A stretch of 64,000 nt of DNA from Oikopleura dioica (taxonomy: Eukaryota; Chordata; Appendicularia; Copelata; Oikopleuridae), in assembly GCA_907165135.1 (NCBI GenBank), contig OU015569.1:6324001-6388000 (forward strand), read 5' to 3'. The notes below the pieces were generated by a model, which did no database searches, was not told the DNA's origin, and was given only the letters and a program-made list of their open reading frames with translations. This document shows positions 55,300 to 64,000 of this stretch, in pieces. The position numbers were made by a program, and so were the translations under genes. Position 1 is the stretch's first letter; each line of letters begins with the position of its first letter.

Positions 55300-57248
55300 T
55301 TACAGACGATGGTCATATTCATAATAGATGTCTCCGCCTCCATCTCTGTTTACGAACTCCACGCCGTTAATGAATGGTTGGCCACCAATGTCATTTGTGA
55401 TGTAGCGGACGGGTCCGTAGTTCGAGCTATCCATCGCCACCCAGTTTCCATTGCTTGAAAAAGGATAAAGCTGCCATCAAATTATTTTTACCCGTATGGC
55501 TGAGGAGGAGCAGCTGAAATGTAAGGTGTTGGCATAGGAGCACTTGCAAAAGCAGGAAAGTGCCCTTCATACCCAGTTATAGGCGGGGACAAGGCAGGAG
55601 AGAGGGGTGGAGCAGAACAAGGTGAGCTGCTGAGAGCGAGGGAATTGGGAGTCACGCTCAGCGGCAAGTAGCTCTGCGAAGAGGGCTGAATATTTTGAAA
55701 AATCGCAGCGCAGCGACGCAGAGGGATTCGGGTTGTGCTCTAAATAAAGATAATTCATGCAGACTTATACAATTATACTTTCGCCATCTCGACCTTGAGC
55801 TGGTTATGGAGCGTCAACCGAAAGCCATCCAACGACTCTTTGGCCCGTCGAGCGGCGAAATGACTCGTGAACGTCGCAAAGCACACTGTCTGGCCACCAG
55901 TGGGTGGAGGAGGCTTCAGCACGCATCCTTCATACTCAGCTACAATTTATAAGAAATCTTGTAAACGGTTATTCATTTCATACCACGAGAGCCACCACCA
56001 GTGAAGAGCAAAAAGAGCTCACGGTGGTGCACGTTTCGTGGCAAACCAGTGACAAATATCGTTCGCACTTCCTCCTAAAATGATTATTACCTCTCGCGCA
56101 CAAACAACTGGAAAAAATGCTTACATTAAATAACTTGCTAGGCTAACTCATCGAAATGCCACTTACCTTACTTTCGCCGGAACGAATGAAAGAATGCTCC
56201 TCAGCATGTTCCACGCTGGAAATAGAGATTTCGTGATTAACCTCCGATTGGACAGCATCGACCTCAGGGTAATAATATTCCTGGGGAAGATGCTGTTGGC
56301 CACAGACGATATGAGACGGCGGATGGCCAAACGAAGGATCGACGTAAACCTGGTTGTAACTCTGGTTGTATGTAGAAGCATGGTTGACGTATTGTTGCTG
56401 AGGGCATTGATGGTTCCATTGAAACTGATTCACGTACTGCGGCGGTTGCTGGAACTGCTGGTATTGAAACCCATAGTCGGGTGGATTCTGCACTGGAAAG
56501 CCGTGAAACTGGCCTCGGAATCGGCTAGCTTGACCAGCCTTAACAGCAAGTAAAGTAAGTACAGGCGGCCTTGATTGGTTAATTAACGAACACTTATGAA
56601 ATCGAAACTCTAATAAAAACTTTTCCAATTTGTTTTAACCTTCAATGCACATTCCCCATATTTAAAATCAAACTGATAACTTTGCTTGATAAGAAATTTT
56701 ATCTAAGAAAGAGATTTGGCGCTTCACGCTGCGCGGCGCCCCCTAAACTGTCTGGCAGACAATCGGGAAAACGCTCAAATGCGCCGTGCGAGTCGTCGGC
56801 GGTGCTGCAAGTCTTTCTCTTATTCCAAAAAATCTTACCCGCGATCGCTTATTCTTGGTCATCCTTAGAAGTCAGAATTTCGACTCGAAAAGAAAGTAGC
56901 TGTCGAGAAAGTAAGCTTTTCCGGCTCGTTTATTGGATAGTTCCGAATGCGCACGCGCAGCTGCTTCGTCCATTCGCAGGCCGCCAATCTCAACTCGTCA
57001 ACTTTGACTCAAACCTACTACTACCCCTTTGCTCACATTTCCGCTTCCTTATCACGGCCTAACCGGACCTACTTACGAAATACTGCAGCCAACACACAAA
57101 ACGGAAATACCGCAAACGCACAAAACACCCCGATGCAGCTCAAAAGGGGAAGACAAAAAATCCTCAGGAAACCTACTATTGATAACTCACTAACCTGCTG
57201 TAGATTATAGAAGCTGGCGGGACTCTCGTAAATAGGAGCATAAATCAT
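55300..57248 (-). CDS. RBPMS/couch-potato-like RRM RNA-binding protein
   Basis: Single-RRM RNA-binding proteins of this family dimerise and regulate splicing and transcript localisation. A first exon (57248-57195, MIYAPIYESPASFYNLQQ) is joined in phase by a GT-AG intron of about 640 bp to a Gln/Tyr/Pro-rich exon (FQYQQFQQPPQY, CPQQQYVNHAS; 56550-56165). The RRM follows at 56080-55775. RNP2 is TIFVTGLPRNV, followed by RELFLLF and GYEGCVLK; RNP1 is the degenerate VCFATFTS, and FAARRAKESLDGFRL closes the fold. EEVRTIFVTGLP...RELFLLF...GYEG is the RBPMS/Cpo signature. The C-terminal part is Ser/Pro-rich and ends IYYEYDHRL at 55300. The long N-terminal extension before the RRM is more like Cpo or MEC-8 than vertebrate RBPMS. 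Confidence 0.87.
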
Positions 57249-60200
57249 TTCTGATTTTTCTACTTATCAGAATTGGCAAGAGTGAGGCGCCGTTAGAAAC
57301 GACTAGCAATCACCGCCGCCGATTCTAGAAAAAAACTGCCTGCTCTCTGCACGTCGTGCTATTTAGGGAGATGCTACATTCAAGCGGCTACATCATTGTT
57401 ATACCGGCGATTTTGCTTACTTTCAACTCACCTTGAAATTTCCACTCATATTAATTTCTCGACTATTAATGGCCGTATGAGGAGCCATCAGTGCTTTAGC
57501 CCTGCCTCAGACAAAATTAAGATAAGCAGTCGATCTCCTTCTCTCTTACATCAGTGAAGCAAATGCCAGAATAGCTGAGGAGATGGGATGACAGTAATTC
57601 TGTCTCCATCGCCGAAAAAACAGTAATCTGTCTAAGAAGTTCGTGTTTTCTAATTGATTTAGAATTATCAGTTCAAAGGGAACTAATAGAGCATAACTTT
57701 CATCTTTCCATATTCTCGTTAAAACTTGTGCAGTTGAAAATACAAATGATTTTTTCTCAAAGGGGGCCTGAACATACTATCTGTGTGTGTGCAAAACAGC
57801 TTTCAGAAGCTTTAGAAAAGCTTCTTGGGCGAAAGTGGGAGAAGCTACGAGATCGGCTCGTCGAAAAGCTGAGAATATTTTGGGAATACAGAAAATTTCC
57901 CGAGAGACAGAAATCGACTTCCGAACGGGTCTACTTGTCCAGTTCAAAGAAACGGCGACATTTCTTGCAATTGCAGTTGATTTGGGATGACTTAACGAGT
58001 CACAAGTAGCCAGTTGTGTTGTTTTCATATCAGTTTCATTGAAAAAGAAAATAAGCGTTTTGGAATCGGATGAGGTGTTATCGTGCGAAGAAAAATTGTG
58101 TTGTTGGGATACACAAGGGAAAATGAAATTAATAAGCCGATTGGCAGAAAATATACACGGACGTTTATAGCCTTATGAGATTATATTTTGCGCCAGGTGG
58201 CCCCGGCGCTCTAGCGTTATTCAGTGAATTCTATTTTTTCGAAAATTTCGCGCTCCGCCCGCCTCTCTCCGCACTGAAACAACTTTCTTTGTTATTTCAA
58301 AAAGCCAACCTCAAGGCGGATTCGATGGAGTCGTAATTTCCGAAAAAATGGAAAGCCAAAACTCGTCTGGTATTGATGCACTTCAGAGGGCGATGCCGCT
58401 TCGAAACCATCTTCAAGTTTTTCGCCCTGGGAGCTTTCATTTTCAATTGGCCTGAATCTCTTCTGGTGGTTTATAAACACTGTGTATTTTTAGAAGAATT
58501 GAAGCAACGGGACGCTCCCGTTTTGGGCTTTTCGGTCGGGTTGCGGTCGACACCTGTTTATCAGGCACGGACACTATCGCCGAGGCCGTTAAGGTTACCG
58601 TAACCTGGGCCCGATTCATCTCAGAGGACTAAACAAAGCAATATGCAGCAAAGCACGTCTTTTAACGTGAAAGATGAAAGCCCGGGACGGCTGATGTCTT
58701 CGCCGAATTAAAATGGAGAAGGAGCTGTGTTCGTTATCACAAAAAAGAGCACGTTTCGTAATTGATTTTGGAATGAAGTTTTCTGTTGAACCAACCGGGG
58801 CAAAATCATTAACCTTCATCCCACTTCAAAAACAATCCAAAATCTGGCAAAGACAACCAATTTTTTGAAGCGTTTTATCACAGAAAGAGCTCCAGGCTCT
58901 AATTTAAGGAATTTTCTGGATTTGGACGGGTAAAAAGTGTGTATAAACGGTGGTGATGGAAATGAGCTCACTTAATAGTGCGCTAATCGGTCGGTTAGAG
59001 GTCATATCCTTAAGTTACTTCCGTCTCGCAGCCAGTACGAGTGTTTGGGCTTCACCAAAGCCAGAGGTAGTTGCGGGCTGGGCGTGCCTGTCCGGCCGGA
59101 TTTTTCGTCAAACGGCCGATCACGAAATTTCCAATAAGCAGCCACTCGTCCGATAATCCCTTCACTTTTGCCCAGGCCAGAGGTTTCTAACCTATTGTTG
59201 GATATTAGGGCCGGCATATAGCGATTTAATAAATCGACTTATCCAGCCAGCTCCGCACTGTTTTGGGCAATACAGTTCCTCACTTAGAGAGCTTTTCTGA
59301 TGGGATTTGTTAGACACGGGATTGCCGAAGCGGAATCAATCACTAGAAAACGCGCCAAAAAATGACTCTCGTGAAAACTGTTCAAAGAAAAGAGCTTGGT
59401 TATCTGTTAGTGTTGCAAAAGAGTGACTCGTTTAGAACCTTTTTGTTGCTTATCTCGCAGCTGGAGCCGTAATGAATGGGATTTATTCAAATCACTCGGA
59501 GACAACTCTCGAGCATGGAGCAAAGCTTTACTACCGAATTACGCGCACATTTCTTGAAACGCGTTATCAGATGACCAAAACAAGATGTACCGGGCATTAT
59601 TCTAGTAGTGAGCGTGTTGCTACGTCCCAGCTGACGTTGAAAAAGAAAGATAACTTGCTCCGCCGTTTTCTTTTTTACTTAATTTTCGCAAGCAGATCGA
59701 GTAGTAGTAGTCCCGTTTTCTTGAGTAGGAAATGCGACACTCTGTGTGTGTCTTGAAAAGTGGCGAGTTTTTTCCCATCAGATTCCTTGCCGGACATTCC
59801 ATGCAAAGGGCCTCTCAGCGCGTAAAATGATTTTTGTTCAACCGGGAAGCCAATACTACTGCATGCTGGTAAATGCTACCGAAAGCAATTTGCAGGAGGA
59901 GCGAAAAAGATCGCTAATCCGCTCTTATTGACACGTGCATTTGCGATAGTCTGGCTATCGACAGTCCCTTAGTCCACAGGAGGATTTCCGAATCGAAGCG
60001 AGTTAGTTAGTAGCGGCGCATATTCGAATTAATATTTACTTTCTGGAGAAAGTTTTTTGAAGTAGCGTCGGCGCCTCGACTGATTAAAATGACGCGAGCG
60101 CAAACAGCCGGTGACAGTGCGGACGCAGACGGGTTAACCGAAGATGCCATGGGCCGTGCAATACCGAATGTAAACCCCTTCAGAAGATGCATACTTTCAA

Positions 60201-63200
60201 CTTTGCTTAGGGTCAGTTTTATCAAAAACTCATCGAAAAGAGAATTCGCTAGTTGGCAACGGCTGCCCTGATTGCTTTTAATAGGCTGCGGTAAATGGAG
60301 ATTTACCGGGAAATTGTACAAATATCACACGAGCCTAAATCGCGAAACGAAGAGAGCAAAGAAAGTGGTCTAATTAGCACCGACCGGTGGAGTGATAAAT
60401 CACACCATTCTCAGATCGGCATTTGAGTTTTCAAAGAGAAGAAAAAAAAATTCTTGAACGCGGCGCGGAGGAGCGCTGCGCGGCGCCAGAGAGGTGGAAA
60501 ACGCGTGAAACGCCAACATGCGTACTTGAAAGTATTTTTACAGTTTTCTTAAAATAAATTCCTTCTAACGTTTTGTCAACCGACTGTTTATACATAACGT
60601 CGTCAAATAGAGATTCACGACACTCTGCGAAGAAGAGCTAAAGAAGCAAGGGAAGTCTTTCTACAGAGCAGGTAAAGTTTCTTCTGAAATAGATCTTCTG
60701 CGATTCAGTGAATGGTGTTTTATTTGCATTTGCTTGGCAATTTATAACACTTATCTATAATAGTAGAAAATCGGAGTTTTTTTCTGGAGAAAAGTTTTGA
60801 ATGTTTCCAATCTTTCTCACTCAGTCATTAGTGACATCGTTCAAATTGCATAAGAAATGCGATTTGCCGAAACCAGTGTTTTGGCAAAGGGATAAATGCG
60901 TATGTTCGCGATTGAAGTGGAAATGTCGTAGCTCGTTGTTCTTCTGGTGCTCTCCCAAAGTGGTTCCATTCCGAATGAATATTCAATCGTACTTGGTTTC
61001 CTTATTTATTCAAGCTCTTATATCCGGTAGAATCGTGGGATCCTCGTAAACCAATCGATCTCAATATAGTAGAGTTTGTCTACTCTGCGCTCATTATCAT
61101 TATTCTTCTCTTATCATAATAAAAAAATAATCAGATTAGTGGCCACTCATTCAATGCGATTCCATAACTTAAAAATAGATTTTCTTTTGACGAACTTTTT
61201 ACTTTTCAATTCGTAATTACGGCTAGATACGAGTTGTTTACCTTTCGGAAAACTGGAAGCTAATGTTGGCAGGATGCATAACCCCACTTGTTCAAATGAG
61301 GTTAATATTCGACCCCAAAACTAACCCGAGATACAAAACACGGATTAGTTAGTCGCTATTTAACACACAGCGGGCTTTGTTTATACCTTTCTAGCTTGGC
61401 ATTGAAAGCACTGCCTGATTTGCTCAATACAAGCTGAATATCATGCAGATACAGGTAGGCTAACCACAAAAAAAAATTAAACGGCGATTCCACTTTAAAT
61501 GTCACATACGGCGGCAGATACTTGGCACTAATCGAGAGCTTAGCTCCAGCTTCCGGACAAGCCTCTAGAACAACTTAGCGAACACTAAGTTTCCCTCAAC
61601 AAAAATTTTACCTATTCTGCGAAGAAGGGTTTTTCTGTTGTTTAGCGAATGTAGTGCGGGAGTGCCGTCAGGTGCTTAGCATGAACCGGCCTCCAAGTCG
61701 CCAAGTCACGATAATGTGATAAATGGGAGTCGGGAGTAGCCAGCTGCTCGTCCGCTCCGGCGCTGATGAATTAGCCGCTTTATCGCCAAAAATGTGAGAA
61801 AACAGAAACTCCGCTAGAAGTTTCTTGGCGCGATACAGTGATCGATTTGACACAGCCGCTATCCTTTCCATCTCATTCAAGCACCTCCGCCAGGCCTCTT
61901 CCATCCTGTCAATGATAACCATCTCATAGCTCTAAAATTTAGTCAGCTTCATCTTCTTCATTTCAGTCTCTAACGATTTTGTGATAACGTGAATTATGTA
62001 ATTCTCCCAGAAATTAATTGCTACATTAAATATCTTTATTCTGATTAATCAAGCTGAAAGAATAATTGACTAGAGCCCATGATCCTTGGTGTTTAATTGA
62101 TTCGCGGAAGCTGGCGGAGATGATCGAGCTTTGTGTAATCGGCAGACGCACGTTTACGAATTTTCGCATTTTTGGCGAAAGTGGGAATGGCGAAATCGAG
62201 CACCGTGGCCAGAACAATGTTTCATGTTTTTGTTCGACATTGTTTTACAACGAAATGCGGTACCGCTCTTTTGTTGACTTATTTACGTGTTCCAGTCTTG
62301 TCGCTTTCCTTGCTCTTGAGAAGACATTTAATTACGTGAAGAGCAAGATAGTGAAGAGCGTCTTTAGACAAATTCAAAAAGGAGTAACTTTCGTGATCGT
62401 AAGATAATTAATGGCTTCTGTTTTTCGGAAAGAGAGGGAATGTTCCCCACCGTGGTGCGTAAATTGCTGCTTCTGTCACGCTGATAAGGAGGAGCGTTTT
62501 CTCTCCTTCCGAGAAAAACGCATCAGCCAAAGAGTTTTCTATTATAATGGTGGAGCTTTGATTCGAAGTGCCTCAGTTCAGAACGTCTCTATAATTTTGC
62601 CACTTAGTGCGCATTGTTCACATTCACGCGCGCAATTTCTCCATCGCCGATTCAGGTGTGTAATGAAACCTTTCGAGGATTTAACCCGCGCATGTCGAGT
62701 GTTTAACCCTTTGACAACGGTTATTCACTACAGCTGCGCAGGGGCTGCTCTTGCTTTAAAGCATCGCTAGAACTGACCGTAGAAAGATCGTGTTGACTGT
62801 TGGTGATCCAATGGGCGAATTCTGTGGGATCTAGTCGACCACTCAAGTCGTTTTCTTGAAAATGTCAGGGAGCAGCGGTGGCTCGATTCGATTTTGAGCT
62901 TTTCTGGTTTTGCTATTTTGAGAAGATACTTTTCGCCAAGTGTTACCGCACGTGCATCCGGTGCTGGTCATCCATTTTCCAAAATTTTCGGTTCCATTTC
63001 CGCCCCTTTTGAAGCATCGCCTAATCGGATGGAACGTACGCAACTACAGCCATCCGCCAATTTCTGCATCATCCCAAATACCGTTTTTCCCTGAATACTC
63101 ACTTACTTCACTGTCGGCCTTATGCAAATTTTCACAGAGCAGTCGCCCGAATTTTGCATAATTATGAATCGAAAATGTTTTGACGCTGAAGTTGTTTTCC

Positions 63201-64000
63201 AGCGCTGCTGCTGCTGCTGGAAATGCAGCGACACATTGCAGATTATGTCTTCGAGGAAAGGAGCTAGTAATTGTCCAAAAAGTCGCGATTTGGGACAGAT
63301 TCTTCGAGTGCCCGTAGCAAGTGGCTCCGTTTTTCCGTACCATTCAAGAGCTGAAGGCGCCGACCGCTGGTGAATTTTGTGAATTTGTTGAGAATAATTT
63401 CTCAACAGCACAAACAGCACCTCCACCACCGCCCAAAGTTTCTTAATTAGCTTATTATTAATGGAATTGTCAGTCGCCTTCTTTCGTCAGCGTCTGAGGG
63501 TCTCGAAGTTTACGATAAGTGATATAGGCAGACTAGATAAGGGCCGGCGTGGAATCTGTATCTCAAATTCGGTATGCAAATTTGATAAGAACAATAGTTA
63601 TCTCCCCGAGCGGCAATTTTTGTTTTCGCCGAAATGAAGATGAAAGTAAACGTAACACCGAAAATCGAAGTGCAGCTTCCGATAATGACATTTGATCGAG
63701 AAAAAAAATGAATTTTTGATTATAGGCGCCCCGTGAGAAGTGCACAGTGAGGGAGATCTCGTTCGAAATGAAATTTGTTCAATTTTGGATCTCGACTCGC
63801 ATGGAAATTTATATTTGATTGCGACCGGCCGGAGTGAAAGTTTGACTTTGTTTTTATCGAAATAAGTCGCAAGTGCAAAACTTTTTTAACTGCATATAGT
63901 TAAGGTAGTGCTTTAGAAGTCTGTTGGATGTTTTTATGACTTTTCAACCGCTCAAAATAGCCTGGAAATCAGCTCGTTTGAAAACTGATTATCGTAGCCG
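57249..64000. other. Long gene-poor stretch upstream of the RBPMS-like gene
   Basis: About 6.7 kb with no frame above 119 codons and no recognised domain on either strand. Short simple repeats occur, such as CTG units at 63208-63222. In compact appendicularian genomes such stretches often flank developmental regulators and hold cis-regulatory DNA. Here it could serve the RBPMS-like gene or a gene beyond the window. I see no tRNA or rRNA gene. Confidence 0.4.

Noticed and set aside
57728-58009. 93-codon plus-strand frame rich in charged residues
   Set aside because: Overlapping frames of similar length exist on both strands; no motif, so probably chance.
1-64000. CRISPR arrays, operons of bacterial type, tRNA or rRNA genes
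   Set aside because: The DNA is eukaryotic with spliced genes. No regularly spaced direct repeats or tRNA/rRNA signatures were seen.

Overview
The window is nuclear DNA of a small-genome chordate, most likely an appendicularian tunicate close to Oikopleura. Genes are split by many very short introns (about 30-100 bp), most GT-AG but several that cannot be. The set of families is metazoan: PACSIN, astacin, DEG/ENaC, Rh channels, argininosuccinate lyase, ATF7IP, SSUH2, a bZIP factor, clusterin, a CYHR1/ZTRAF1-like RING protein and RBPMS. A Ty3/gypsy element resembles the Tor elements known from Oikopleura. The species call is inference. Most genes were assembled by joining short exons by eye from reading frame, splice signals and family motifs, so exon edges are provisional. 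Layout: 0.1-2.2 kb, PACSIN (minus). 2.7-3.0 kb, a small membrane protein (minus). 3.2-7.0 kb, a multidomain astacin metalloprotease (minus). 7.0-13.4 kb, gene-poor, with a 684-bp foldback element and a small PLAT-domain gene (minus). 13.5-14.6 kb, a type II membrane protein with a cysteine-rich ectodomain (plus). 14.6-21.3 kb, a full-length LTR retrotransposon with identical 231-bp LTRs and a 5-bp target duplication. 22.6-25.1 kb, a DEG/ENaC channel (minus). 26.1-35.0 kb, an ammonia/urea-cycle neighbourhood: Rh channel (plus), a short membrane protein (plus), argininosuccinate lyase (minus), second Rh channel (minus). 36.2-39.1 kb, ATF7IP-like chromatin cofactor (minus). 40.2-41.9 kb, SSUH2-like (plus). 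42.5-43.4 kb, bZIP (minus). 45.9-50.7 kb, a secreted clusterin whose two cysteine boxes are separated by seven thrombospondin type-1 repeats (plus). 51.0-52.1 kb, an unrecognised probable nuclear protein (minus). 52.4-54.2 kb, CYHR1-like (plus). 55.3-57.2 kb, RBPMS/couch-potato-like RNA-binding protein (minus). 57.2-64 kb, no gene recognised. The most unusual item is the clusterin-TSR chimera, an architecture I do not know from vertebrate clusterin. Other points of note are apparently non-canonical introns in at least four genes, the two Rh paralogues flanking argininosuccinate lyase, and the very recent LTR insertion 36 bp behind a host stop codon.
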